From the NCBI GenBank assembly GCA_037043455.1, contig JAWPHD010010369.1:30382-94381 (forward strand): a DNA stretch of 64,000 nt, read 5' to 3'. The notes under the pieces were generated by a model that was given only the letters and a program-made list of their open reading frames with translations, made no database searches and was not told where the DNA came from. Both the position numbers and the translations under genes were made by a program. Source of the stretch: Cyrtodaria siliqua. Its lineage: Eukaryota; Mollusca; Bivalvia; Adapedonta; Hiatellidae. Positions 34,976 to 46,745 of this stretch are shown piece by piece; positions within the stretch are counted from its first letter, which is position 1; every line of letters starts with the position of its first letter.

Positions 34976-36071
34976 TTCTTTGCTCTTTGTTAATTGTTAT
35001 ATTATAAACTGTTATTTGTTATACTATTTATCAACCTGTTATCATTGTTCAGATTTGAAGCATGACATATTTGTTACATTGTACATGTGTACTTTATCTG
35101 TACACCATTTATATACTAATAAAGGATGAGTATGTGATAGTGTTATGTGTAGACCCCGTGCAAAGTTCACTTTAATTTACGATGTACATTTTTGTAAGAG
35201 TATCTGTGGATATTTTAACAATATTGTTATAAATTCACGTTTTACTTACACACTCTTGACTTTATTCTGTAAAAGCTAGCTCATGCGGTTCCTTGGCAAA
35301 AATAGGGCCACTGATTATCTAGACAGGAGGGTAAAATTACCGCAAATTCATGTTCATTTTGGTCATGTTTTGGCATGTTCATTAAAAACAGTCTATTAAA
35401 TCATTTTAGAATTATTACTAGAATTTTGGGTTTCTGGATTTCAAGAACCTCATTACTCAATGTCAAGTAAAACCTCATTGTGTTCGGAGAATGTAATGAG
35501 TTTTAAATTAACTCGTTTCATTGGTCCATTTTTTATCACTGAACCAATAAGACTGCTTCATTCATATTTTCATTTGGTTATTTCTATCATGACATCACTT
35601 TCTGGTATTATGACATCGCATCCTGGTATTATAACTTAGGTTATGCCATTATGATGCAACGCAGTATGTTCTGAGAACTGACTGAACATTTAAATTTCTG
35701 TGAGAAACATAAAGACTGTATCTCTAAATGAGTAATAAGATCATAACATTTTAAATATAGAATAATTCTAAAATGAATTAATAGACTGTATACAAAGTCT
35801 TCATCATCATACCTGTATTGTTACAGGTGCTTCTCGTGTGGTGGCAGAAAACAGTGATCGTAGTTTTAGAGGAAAATAGAGTGTTTACAACAGAATTTGC
35901 AGCAACTCCGCAGTTCTGCAGGTAAAATGGTTCTGCTGTTCAGGGCACTTGTTTCAACCTATTTTTTTCTGCACTTCAGTGCAAATTCTGCTAAATCAAA
36001 AGTTATCAAAAGTCTAAAACTTGTCTGCTACAATGAGTTTTATATGGGAAAAGCCAGGTCAAAAAAGCATT
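34976..36071. other. AT-rich stretch without a recognised gene
   Basis: No repeat partner or coding signal was identified. The open frame at 35897-36124 partly overlaps R1 and is not supported. Confidence 0.5.
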
Positions 36072-38110
36072 TTGGCTGTAGAATAAAAACAATTCTACCG
36101 ATTTTCAAAACTACTGTGTTTTAATTTACCACAAAAAATGCCAATTGCAATATAATTTATGTTCATATTGTTAAAATTGCTCATGTTCATGCTGAAAACC
36201 TTTTGGCTGAAACAAGAGCCCCGAAAAGGAGGCCCCATTCTGCATATGTCATTACGTGGCCGGAGTATTAACTTTCATACTCCTTCTCCAAGAAGCGAAA
36301 AAGGGGTCAGTTGGGGTATGAAATAAAACGTTAATTTCGGCTTAAAAGTTTGGATATTGTCAAATTAAAACATTTAATATGAAATTTTAAACTGGTTATC
36401 GCAATTTTTAGGGATGCCGAGTTGTCCGTCGTCCGTCCGTCCGTCGTTAACTTTTGTCTCATTAAGACGATAGGGCCTTCATCTGATCTTTAACAAACTT
36501 TACCAGATTGTTAATGTCAATGAAAGCTCGGACAAGTTCGAAAACCAGCCAAATCGGAAAAGTAACAGCGGAGTTATGGCCCTTGATTTAGTTAAAAATG
36601 CTATATTTTGCCTCGTTAAGATGATATGGCTTTGATTTTTTATCCGATGTTTACCAAACTTTACCAGATTGTTAATGTCAATGATAGCTCGGATAAGTTT
36701 GAAAACCAGCCAGATCAGACCAGTAACAGCGGAGTTATGGCCCTTGATTTAGTTAAAAATGCTATATTTTGCCTCGTTAAGACGATAGGGCCTTCATTAT
36801 TCATTCGATCTTTACCAAATTTTACCTGATTGTTAATGTCAATAAAAGTTCGAAAACCAGCCAAATCGGTTCATTAAGAGCAGAGTTATGGCCCTTGATT
36901 TCGTTAAATATGCTATATTTTGCCTTTTTAAGGCGATAGGCCCTTCATTTTTCATCTGATCTTTACCAAACTCTACCGGATTTTTTGACTTTTTATTTCT
37001 TTTATTATTTTCATATTTCTTTATATTTTTTTTGAAATTTAAATTTATTTATTTATTTTTATTTTTTATTTTTTATTATCTTTACTGGCCAAGTTTGAAA
37101 ACCAGCTTGATCGGACCAGTAATGGCGGAGTTACGGCTCTTGATTTAGTTAAAAATGCTATATTGTACCTCTTTAAGACGATAGTCACTCGCTTCATTTA
37201 TGTTATGAGAGCCATATTAGCCAGTCGAGCGTCCACAGGCCGTCTTGGGCCTCTTGTTTACGGTAAAAATGTTTTAAAATGTGTTTTATTGTCGAAATTT
37301 CCGTTATAGATTCCTGCTAATATAAGCTTTCCCATCGCTTAATGGAATTAAGGCGGGACCACGTAATGTTGATCTTGATGTAAATGGAGGATGGGTTGAA
37401 ATATTCATTCCGCTTGGCGCCGTATAACATTTGTGTGTTGGTGCGCCATAAAATCCAACTAAACTTAAGTGTAACAGGCCAAGTGCCAGCTGAGATTATG
37501 CGATAGCACGTTGTCCATCGTCCGTTAGCTTTTTGTTCTGAACACGTTTACTTGTAAACATTATCCGATCTTAATGAAATTTGACGTGAAGGTTTAATCC
37601 TATAAGATCTCCAACTAGATTGTCAATGAACTATATGCATTTCAGAGTTATTTCCCTTAATTTTTTTAAGATCTTGTAAACATGGTAATAATATCGTGTA
37701 CAAGGTGTTAGTGCACCTTAAAACCCCAATTCAATTCAATTGACCATAATCAAAAGCAACTCATGTGTTGCACATTTGTTGCCCTTGATTATGGTTCAAT
37801 AGGGATAGTGTGAACATGAATACTTCGGCATTTTCTATCCAATCTTAAACTCCCTGACTGCTTTACATAACGTGATGAAACTTTATGTGTGTATGTATCA
37901 TCAACATAATAACTTCGGCATTTTCTATCCAATCTTAAACTCTCTAACCGCTTTAGATAATGCGATGAAATTTTATGTGTGTATGTATCATCAACATAAT
38001 AACTTCGGCATTTTATCTCCGATCTTAAACTCTCTACCCGCTTTAGATAATGTGATGACACTTTATGTGTGTATGTATCATCAACATAATAACTTAAAAG
38101 AAACAAAAGC
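36072..38110 (+). repeat. Dispersed repeat R1, copy B, with an internal insertion
   Basis: It matches 1-1110 along its length but is split. The match leaves off after GGTTATCGCAATT (about 36395) and resumes at ACGGTAAAAATG (about 37260). The right end carries two to three copies of a 90-bp segment (GTGTATGTATCATCAACATA, spacing 90 bp) seen once or twice in copy A. It is non-coding. Confidence 0.8.
36396..37260. mobile_element. Insert in R1 copy B: ~161-bp tandem units with GTCCGTCC head
   Basis: This about 865-bp segment is absent from R1 copy A. It begins near GAGTTGTCCGTCGTCCGTCC and ends at TCTTGGGCCTCTTGTTTA. Inside are three to four units about 161 bp apart (GTTAATGTCAATGA-AGCTCGG at 36510, 36671, 36832), each with GCGGAGTTATGGCCCTTGAT. 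Clean loss of the segment in the sister copy argues for insertion of a discrete non-autonomous element. Target duplications were not resolved. Confidence 0.55.
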
Positions 38111-38499
38111 CTAACGATAATTAGTGAGGTTGGTTGAAAACAGACGTTCTTACTTTGAAAAAACTTTTTAGATCAAATTAAGTCAAATTAAAATATTGAT
38201 TTTTTTATTCTCCATAGAATGTGTCTAACAGTCTATCTCTATCGAATATTTCAAAAGAGTTGCTTAAAGGTGACAGGGGAAAGACGTAAACAACGTTAAC
38301 ACTGATTTATATATAAGCATGTGTCTATATCTTTTTGCCCTGAATATAACGTGATTGCAAGTTGGTACCGTTTTTCATCGGCAGGTAACATGCCAACTTT
38401 TTTTAGACTCATACTTCTCTAAGATTAATATTTTGTCCATGACCTATTTAGTATTAATATATACAAGATATTGATCGAATAATGTGATTAATACAAGCC

Positions 38500-38885
38500 T
38501 CTGCCAAATCACTTGCTTTGTGGCTTTCTAGGAATTTATCACTTATGTGTTATACTTATATTGCTTAATAAATGTTTTCATCATGTTTGTTAAAAAATAT
38601 AACATTTCAGGAATATCGTCTTTATGTACACTATCCTGTTATTATTAGGATGACAATATGGTAAGAGTGAGCATTGATGCATACTAGAACCTGATGTAAA
38701 CCCTCAGCGGCCTCTTTTGCTACTGCCCCTTCCAATGCAGTAGACATATTGTCAACCCTTTTATGTTTGTGGTGTCATATATTGCTTTGTATCTATCTTT
38801 GAAATATTGATTGTTCATGTTCCTGTTTTTAGTTTACTGTGGTCCTTGAATGCTTCATCTCCTACTCGACTTTTATATCTTCTTC
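38500..38885 (+). repeat. Penelope-like tail, plus copy
   Basis: Diverged but collinear with 14270-14690: CTTTGTGGCTTTCTAGG, ACACTATCCTGTTATTA, ATTGTCAACCCTTTTATG, GTCCTTGAATGCTTC and CGACTTTTATATCTTC at the end. It lacks RT sequence upstream. Confidence 0.7.
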
Positions 38886-38924
38886 ATGTTATGAATAAAT
38901 AACTTCAAATGTATTAATATACAT

Positions 38925-39085
38925 ACTAAAAAAAAGGTCCGTTGAAGCAGCAAACACAAACAAGAGAAATGTAGCAGATTCTGCTTTGTTGAGTCTGTTC
39001 ATGAGAGGTAATATGAGATGGAGCACATCTCGCACCCACTAGCACCGGCTTAAAGTAATTCTACTTTAAAGCCACAAAGATTGGT
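38925..39085 (+). repeat. SINE-like family S, partial copy
   Basis: It shows GTAGCAGATTCTGCTTTGTT, GAGTCTGTTCATGAGAGGTA and CACCCACTAGCACCGGCTTA, then ends after CTACTTTAAAGCCAC. The region 39086-39730 is not assigned. Confidence 0.6.
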
Positions 39086-39734
39086 CTTGATGATACTACT
39101 ACGTAACTAAGTACTAATAGCACGTGACAATAAGTCTTAGCGATCAATTATCGATGCCACTTGATGTATGACCGGAAATAGTCTTGGAATTATTCCTTAC
39201 CTCCTATCATTTTAAGATTGCATTTACAGAATTATTTCTTAAAACTAGTTTAAACATTTCTGAGATTTTTTATTTTTTTATTTTATTATTATTATTTTTT
39301 TGTTGTGATATTTAGGTTTTGTTTGTACGCCATGTATGTCTGTAGTTCGAACTTGTAGGATACATTGTTATTTATAGATATATCACCTATCATTGACAAA
39401 AACCATGCTGCAAGCCAAACACATTAATTGCATTCGAAATCAATGGAAACATCACAATAACGCCAACTTGCCAAGACATTGAAGATAAGAAATATAAGGA
39501 AATCGTCCTAAGCCATTATTGTCAGGTCTGATATTACGTGTTTATAACGTAAGGGCGATACTTTATCATGCTTTTGGTTTTCTGGTTTGTAGTATGTTTG
39601 ATTTTCTTCACTCTGTATCGTAACGGGACGTTTTTTGTATCTGAAACAGATCAAGTTTCTACCAAAAAAAGGAACTCTATTCTATGTATCTGGTTCATGT
39701 TGATGATCTCGCTAAAATTGTTGAAGACTCGTGA

Positions 39735-40315
39735 TCAACAACGTTTCAAATCTTCGGGTTTTAGGTTACTATTTTGTTCTCTTTGATTTTGCGATGACCG
39801 GACCTGAACCCTATGACGATGTCTTACTGAACTATATAAGAACGGTAACGTTGAATGTTTTTCTTCAATATTATATTAATCGGGATCTTAATGGTTTATT
39901 ATTGTGTTGCGCTGCCTTCTGCAATGTAATTTTATTGTTACTTGTTTTGTGGCGTTCTATGCTTTTGATTGTTATAGTCATATATACATGATCATCGTTG
40001 TGTTACACTAATTTTGCTTAGTAATGCTGCCTAGTTTGTTAAGCCTTGTATTGATGTATTTATTTATACTGACCTGTGTTATTGGAAAGGTAATAGTGAG
40101 GTCTGTACAACATAGAATCTTGTTCAAACCCTTAGTGACGTTTTTGTCATTGACCGTTTCAAGGCGGTATATTGTCGATCATTTTATGTTTGTGATGTTA
40201 CATCCTTACCTGTTATTTATCCTTGGATTTTTTTCTTCGTGTTTCTGTTTGACTGCGGTCTTTGAATGTTACATTTACTGTTCGACTTTTATATCTACTT
40301 GGTGTCAACTAATAA
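39735..40315 (+). mobile_element. Penelope-like RT C-terminal remnant plus tail
   Basis: The start encodes a degraded version of the RT C-terminal motif (FDFAMTGPEPYDD). The tail follows, including TCTTAATGGTTTATT, GTGGCGTTCTATGC, ATTGTCGATCATTTTATG and CTTTGAATGTTACATTTAC, to about 40315. Short plus-strand frames over it are tail sequence and not genes. Confidence 0.65.
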
Positions 40316-41225
40316 AAATAATTACACATTCTCTTTATGTATCACAATGTTTAAAGGGGCTGGTGCCGATCTGGAAGAGAAATTGGTGAAAATACATCCC
40401 TCAAAATGTGCCATAGTTTCATATGCAATTGCATATTAATTTCGCTTGAATAATTATTTATGAAAATATCTGGACTGGAAAACACACAGGTATTGTTGTC
40501 GTAAACACATCCTATTCATATTGGGTTCACAGTGCTTGCAATTGTACACATTATTAAATCATAGTGTATTCATATCACAAAACAATAATGTATAATAACC
40601 TTAAAGCAGCATATGAATTAATATTAATGATGTTTGCACCCGAAACTAGCCGAGTTGTCTAGATTTCAAGACCAAACTATTAAATGAACAATAATTAACA
40701 AATATAAATAAATAAGGATTAGTGCATATGTATATTAAACGTGCAAATGAAGCACGATATAATGGTTTGCAGTGTGGTGACGGTAAAACGTCTCCCCTTG
40801 CTTGTAATGATAACTGTTATTCATTCCGATTTTTGGAGATCGCTGAGCCCGATATTTACAGATATCGGTGGTACATTCTCAAACACGATTGGTTTCTCAC
40901 TTGAATAGGTGGTTCCACTACTCCAGCCTTTATAGGTTCTGAGTATTGTTTAATCACCCTTAGGATATGTTGCCTGCTTTTTAATTTATTCCTTTGACTG
41001 TTACCTGTGATACGCAGGCTTCGTAACCTCTGTTCCCAGCTAAATACCATTTTGTTTATTTCGCCCATTGTTTTCTCGTTTAGGGCAAAGCGTTTTGTTA
41101 GAAACTGGGACCATACGCCGCTGGCCATGGAACTGTGTGAAAACACCTCATTGAAGGTTCCACGTTCACAGTCATATGCATACCATCTTCGGGATGGCTC
41201 AAATGTCTATACTTGTATTTTAAAT
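40316..41225. other. Unassigned stretch
   Basis: A minus-strand frame of 96 codons at 40856-41146 has no family I recognise. The segment 41100-41225 is homologous, in reverse complement, to 48135-48250 (shared GCCATCCCGAAGATGG and CATATG landmarks), so it belongs to a dispersed repeat attached to S'. Confidence 0.4.
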
Positions 41226-41316
41226 ATTGAGTTCTGCCCAAACGGGGCTAGAGGGCGTAAACGGTAGCTGGACTGTTCACTACTGTTCGTAACAGTCTCA
41301 ATCAAACCGATTGAAA
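41226..41316 (-). repeat. Short repeat S', copy 2
   Basis: It contains ATTGAGTTCTGCCCAAACGG, GGCTAGAGGGCGTAAACGG and CAGTCTCAATCAAACCGA in the same order as 23456-23562, with a degraded palindrome. The region 41317-42178 holds no recognised gene. Confidence 0.65.
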
Positions 41317-42178
41317 TGTTTCCTTTCACACTTGTTTATTCGTATTTGGATTGACATCCATAATTCTTCCAATTCGACTCCAGTTCCTTTACTATAGACG
41401 ACCACTAAAATCGGGTATAGGAGAGCGTTACAATACCAGTTTATTTTCATCAACATATGTACCACAACGTGCGGATATTTAGCAAAGTTGTTCAGAGTCT
41501 TACTATTAATAAACACTCGGATGAGTTAATAAAGCATTTGTATGAGACAAAAGTGTTTCTGTGTTTATTACACTATGAATAAATGGTATGAACCGTCTGA
41601 TATACTTGTATGATAATGTAAGCCCTTGTTTCTATATTATATAATACACGCATTCGTGGTACCATTGTACATATGGAAAAGAAAAACTACGTCGGTATGC
41701 AGTTTAACAGTACCTATTTGACTGTATAACAAAACAGTTTGTACATACTTAATGGAACAAACAGATACGGAAAAGTCGTTAAAACAAACTATCAGCCTGC
41801 ATGCACAACTGTAACAGGAATCACAAATCACGCTTGTCCAATTTAATAGATTCGTGAACAGACATCTGACAATAACAAGTTGTTGAGTAAATGTCATCCT
41901 CGCATACATATTACTTTTATCTCCTGAATTTAGAGGACATTCTATTTAATATTGCTTAAATTTGACATTTGGATTAAAATCCTGACCAATGCCATGTTTT
42001 CCATTTTACGTGTATTATACGTGTATTAGGGCACTATTAAAACTCTAATTTTTGCTCCTATACGTCTTTAAGGTTTAGGGTTTAAACTAGGGTTTAGGCG
42101 GCATACTGGACTTTAGTTACATATAGGTTTGGTGTTGTATGACCCTTACCGAATGAGCAACGTTTTTGATCGCATACA

Positions 42179-42600
42179 TTACGTGGTCCGAGTATTAATT
42201 TTCATACCACATCCAATCCCTTCTCCAAGAAGCGAAAACGGGGTTGGCTGGGGTATGAAATAAAACCTTATTTTCGGCTAAAAATGTTTGCATATTGTAA
42301 AATTAAAATATTTAATACTAGGTAATTTTAAACAGGTTATCGCATTGTTTCAGTAAATAAAAACGTTTTTAAACGTGTTTTACTTTTGTGATATATATAG
42401 CCTTTTATTCATCTTTAAAGTTGTTCTTTGTTTCTGTGTGTGTTTGTGGTTGACTGTCGTCCTTGAATGCTACTTTTCTTGTTCGATTTTTATATTTATA
42501 TTGTTGTCGAAATATCCGTTATAAAAACCCAATAATGTAAGCTTTCCCATCGCTTAATGGATTAAGGCGGGACCAGGTAATTTTGGCGTCTAAATAGTGC
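42179..42600 (+). repeat. Dispersed repeat R1, copy C, split by a Penelope tail
   Basis: It matches R1 from TACGTGGTCCGAGTATTAA to GTGTTTTA (about 42382) and again from TTGTCGAAATATCCGTTAT (42519) to GCGGGACCAGG. The intervening 42386-42518 is a 5'-truncated Penelope tail. Confidence 0.7.
42386..42518 (+). mobile_element. 5'-truncated Penelope-like tail inserted in R1
   Basis: About 130 bp with GTGTGTGTTTGTGGTTGACT, GTCCTTGAATGCTAC and TGTTCGATTTTTATAT, exactly at the place where R1 copy C is interrupted. This directly shows that the tail is the 3' end of an element that moved and was truncated at its 5' end on insertion, as retrotransposons usually are. Confidence 0.7.
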
Positions 42601-44012
42601 AAGCTTTACATAGATTTATATTTAAAATAACTATAAAAAGGTATTGACTTTGCTGTCTTAGAGAATAATTTCAATTATGTTATTGATTAAGTCAAAATTT
42701 AAACTCTGTCAATAAACAATATTAATAGCATTATACTATTAAGGGAAAAGTCGCGGATGCCTGATGCAGATATGGAATTCCAGTCCGAATAGATGTTTTA
42801 TTCTCGAAAACCTATAATATCATGTGCAAGATAAACTATGGTGAGAGGAAATATGATTCCACACAGCCATAGGCCTTTTTAATTAATAATTGAGGTTTAT
42901 TATTGTATCAGTCGTGTATATTTTTATATATGTGTTTATTTGTGTGAAGTTTACCCTATAGGGTTTAATATGTCGATACAGATTATACATTAACTATCAC
43001 AGAAAGGAGATAATACTTCTCAATGGAAATAAAGCAAACTCACCGTTTGTCATATGTTCGAGCTAGACTGTTCACACAATTGGCCATTGTAAAGCTACCA
43101 TTTTCTACCCAACCTGGCTTAATTTATGGTAGCTAAAATATCTATTTAGTTTCGTATTGATTATCTCCGACGCTTGATTGTAAATACAAACGTCTACACC
43201 GTTTGTGCAGAAACAAATTTGAAATCGGAAGCACATGACCTTATTTATTATTTTTTTATTAAAGTATTTCTGACCATTTGACCATCCGTATTTATTTAGT
43301 TCGTCTATATAATGAAGAAGTTTCCCTCTTTGTTTATTTATAAATGTATTGTCTTTTTACTTTTCTGTATATCTTCAATAGCGGGAGCGTGTGTATCGGC
43401 TAATCCGAAACGATACCATAATCTCGGTAAAAAAAAATTTTTTTTAGAAGAACTTTTCTAGACGTTTGTCTTAAACAATCAATCGTCGCAGATGATCTAG
43501 ACTAATATTCATTTTGTCATTTTTTATCATGCTCATTCAAGGCCTTTATCATGACACCGCGTATGCAAACGTGCAAACGTGACTCCATCGTAAATTTCCC
43601 TATATTATATCTTGATGTAAATGGAGGATGAGCCTGACACGTTCATTCCTGTTAGGCTCCATATAACCTGATGCACCTTAAAACCCAATTCAGTTCAATT
43701 CAGTTCCATTTTACATGTCTTTATATATTCAAGATACCCATAGATGGTCATTACACGTCGACTGAACATATTATATATTTGTTCTAAAATATCCTAGAAA
43801 TATATATTAAATATTGCGATCAGTGCATTATGCGTGTGGTAAAGTATGTCTGTACGCCATTTACAATTAGTAGCATGAAATAATCGGCAGATATTAAAAG
43901 GAATACCGTTTACTTGACATATGTTAAGCTGAAAAAAAAAAATCTCAACAAGAAATCCTCGCGAGTAGGTGTTTATGAGAATACATATGGTAGCTTTTAT
44001 TTCTGATTCCAT
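42601..44012. other. AT-rich stretch with one small R1 fragment
   Basis: Block 43610-43710 matches R1 (TCTTGATGTAAATGGAGGAT and CACCTTAAAACCCAATTCA). Nothing else is recognised. Confidence 0.5.
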
Positions 44013-44270
44013 GGGACTTCGGTGGCCTATTGGTTAGCATGGCAGAAGCTGAATCCGGATGTCAAGTTTGTCTCATCGACGTAGTCGGGTGTCTTCGGTG
44101 TGTCCTGAAGAGGCCTCGGTAGTCCAATGTATATAATGGTCGACTTTGAATCGACGATCACCGGTTCCTATCTCACTGACACCACTGGATTGCTTTGATG
44201 CATCGTTAGGCAAGACACTTCCTCCATCCATCGGATGGGGACGTATACCGTGTTAACTGTACTACACCGA
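44013..44270 (+). repeat. tRNA-derived SINE
   Basis: GGTGGCCTATTGGTTAGCAT fits a tRNA-like head with an A box. A second module (GAATCGACGATCACCGGTTC, then CTATCTCACTGACACC) resembles a B-box region. The downstream body contains AGGCAAGACACTTCCTCC and GGATGGGGACGTATACCGTG, a stretch of the type common in molluscan SINEs. It is the nearest relative in the window of the unit amplified in the 43-bp minisatellite. Confidence 0.6.
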
Positions 44271-45645
44271 TCACATTAAAGTGCCGTAATAATCTATTCG
44301 TAGTAAGAGTAGAACACGGTTCACAGATTTTCATGTCGAGGGGTCAGAGCAAAGCTAGTGTAACTACATATGAATAAAGAAGGTGTGACAATAGTTTTGC
44401 AACGATATATCTACACCCGCTCCTCTTTCCACCCAACCACTCTCTCTGCGTTAGCTTGAAATAACATTTCTTAGGTTGATAGCCGTTTATCAACAATTCA
44501 ATACAAGGGATACTCAGTAAATAACCAAGACACTTAATTATCAAAGACGCGAAAAGAGAAAATAAAATCATCCTTCGACAGTTTTAATATTACTGTTTCG
44601 TGCTAAAATGTTAAGTACTAAAAATTAAAAATGGTACATCAGTGTATTTTTGCTGTTTGAAATTTCAGCTATCTTGTTGGCAATATCAGTATGCTATATT
44701 TTGCAGACAATTAACGTTTTACGACTGTATACGACTTTTTTCCATTCACGCAAATGTCAAACTTTTGATACTCAGTCTGGATAACTCGTCAATTTTCACG
44801 GTTTAACGTCACATTACTTGACTGCACTTAGTCCATTGAATAGTTTTTTTCAACGTCAACCAATACTGTTCCTACTGTCGTCGAAGCCATGCTTGTTTAG
44901 GCCCTTTTGGAAATACATTCCCAGTTTGGTGGTACGCCACTATAATTGTGTGTACAGTTCCCGCGAAAAAGACACCTACTTTAGTAGGCCAATTTGTATA
45001 AAATTTTAAATGTTCAGGGTAACTGACTTCCGGTTCAGATTTAATTTAAACATATTCATTTTACACCGACTGCGAAGCAAATATTGTTCACTCTCGATGG
45101 CTTAATGTGTAAAACACGTACTAAGCAATGTGGTTTAATTATCTTGCTCAAGGATTAATTCCGACTTGAATTATGGAATTTAGACTGTCGGACTTAATAA
45201 TTGTTTCTTTCTTTTTTTTCTTTTTTTGTTTGTTTGTTCGTTTGTTTGTGGATAAAAGTGGCCAGAGATTCAAACGTCTTTTCCGCTACATCCACTTTAA
45301 CGGAAATGAAATGAAAACGGACGTTAGAAACGGCCTGCAGGTTAATGACGTCAGTAAAATTAACGGTTATTAACGACACTTACTTCCGGTCATCATCCCG
45401 CACAGGTTATTACCGCAAATCGAGGGTGATAACCTTTGCGGGAAGATATGGATTGCACATCATGTGCCATATCAGGTGGTACAAAAACGACGTATCAGGG
45501 ATAATAACACTATAGTGTAATGATAAATACAGCGATTTACCTACCTTCTGCTTAAATAAGGTTACATCAAACCCTAATTATTTCCAGCGGTGGTTTAAAT
45601 TAATGTATGACTATGGGCGCATGTACACAATCAGTATTCTTGAAA
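44271..45645. other. Unassigned stretch with an imperfect hairpin
   Basis: No gene is seen. A run of GTTT units lies at 45220-45250. An imperfect inverted repeat (45397-45412 with 45427-45442, 14 of 16 pairing) is centred near 45420. The short frames at 44818 and 45173 have no recognised similarity. Confidence 0.45.
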
Positions 45646-46745
45646 TACGAACATAATAGAACATATATTGTCTCTCCAACGATAGCGTGTAGCGAGATAT
45701 AGCAGTCACTTTTCCGGCGGCGGCGGCGGCGATCACACTTTAAATCAACTATATCTCAACACCCGCTGCTCGAATTTTTCTGAAAATTTCTCAGATGCTT
45801 TATTGGGTCAAGGGGCATCATATAATGGCAAAATTACCAAAAATACCAAGGTCAAGGTCATATTTTGCGTTATTTCCCCAAAACTTAACCTTGGTTAGGT
45901 AACAACCTGCGTTAGGAAACTTAACCTCATTTAACTGTATGTGATTTCCTCATTTTCTTTGTTTGATATTTGGTCATATGTATTGTTGGCATTGGTGAAC
46001 ATCAATGAACGACAAAAATTACCAAAGTCAAGGTCATATTTTGCTTATTTTCTCCAAACCTAACCTCGGTTAGGTAACTTAACGTTGGTTAGAAAACTTA
46101 ACCTCAGTTAACTTTATGTGATTGCCTCACTTTATTTTTTGATACTCGGTCATATATATTGTTGGCATTAGTGGACATCGCTGAACGACAAAAAATACCA
46201 AGGTCAATGTCATGTTTTGCGTTATTTACCCTAATCTTCAGTTTGGTTAGGTAAGTTAACCTCAGTTAACATTTTCTGATAACTTTAATTTCTTTGTTTG
46301 ATACTTGGTCATATGTATTGTTGGCATTGGTGGACATCACTGAACGACACAAATTACCGAGGTCAAGGTCACGTTTTGCTTTATTTTCCCCAATTTTAAC
46401 CTTGGTTAGGTAACTTAACCTCATTTAACTTTATGTGATTGACTCACTTTATGTATTTGATACTTGGTTATACTAGTATGTATTGTTGGCATTGGTGGAC
46501 ATCGTTGGACGACAAAAAATACCAATGTCAAGGTCATATTTTGCATTATTTTCCCACAACTACACTCTGGTTAAACCACATAACTTCAGTATCTTAACTT
46601 CTTATCATTACCTCGCTCTTGTTTGTTTGATACTTGGTCATATGAAGTGTTGTCTTTGGTGAACTTCATTTAAGCACACATTTTCTTAAATAAAATATTT
46701 CATATGCCGTTTGCCGCGGTGGGCGAGACACCCTCAGACCGAGGT
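45646..46745. repeat. Dispersed repeat with five ~160-176-bp tandem units
   Basis: A leader (45646-45840, with CGGCGGCGGCGGCG and CTGCTCGAATTTTTCTGAAA) is followed by units whose GTCAAGGTCA motif falls at 45851, 46027, 46203, 46362 and 46527. Each unit also contains CTTGGTTAGGTAAC or a variant and GTATTGTTGGCATTGGTG. The end is marked by GCCGCGGTGGGCGAGACACC. The conserved leader and ender around variable tandem units suggest one structured non-autonomous element. Confidence 0.75.

Noticed and set aside
40856..41146. 96-codon minus-strand frame with a basic composition
   Set aside because: No family recognised, and its start side overlaps a dispersed repeat, so it is not called a gene.
42065..42105. 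TTTAGGG-like phrases (GGTTTAGGGTTTAAAC, TAGGGTTTAGG) suggesting telomere
   Set aside because: Only two or three imperfect units of a plant-type motif. Molluscan telomeres use TTAGGG, and the flanks are ordinary repeats.
45346..45353. TGACGTCA, a perfect CRE-type palindrome
   Set aside because: An 8-bp motif is expected by chance in 64 kb and no promoter or gene is nearby.
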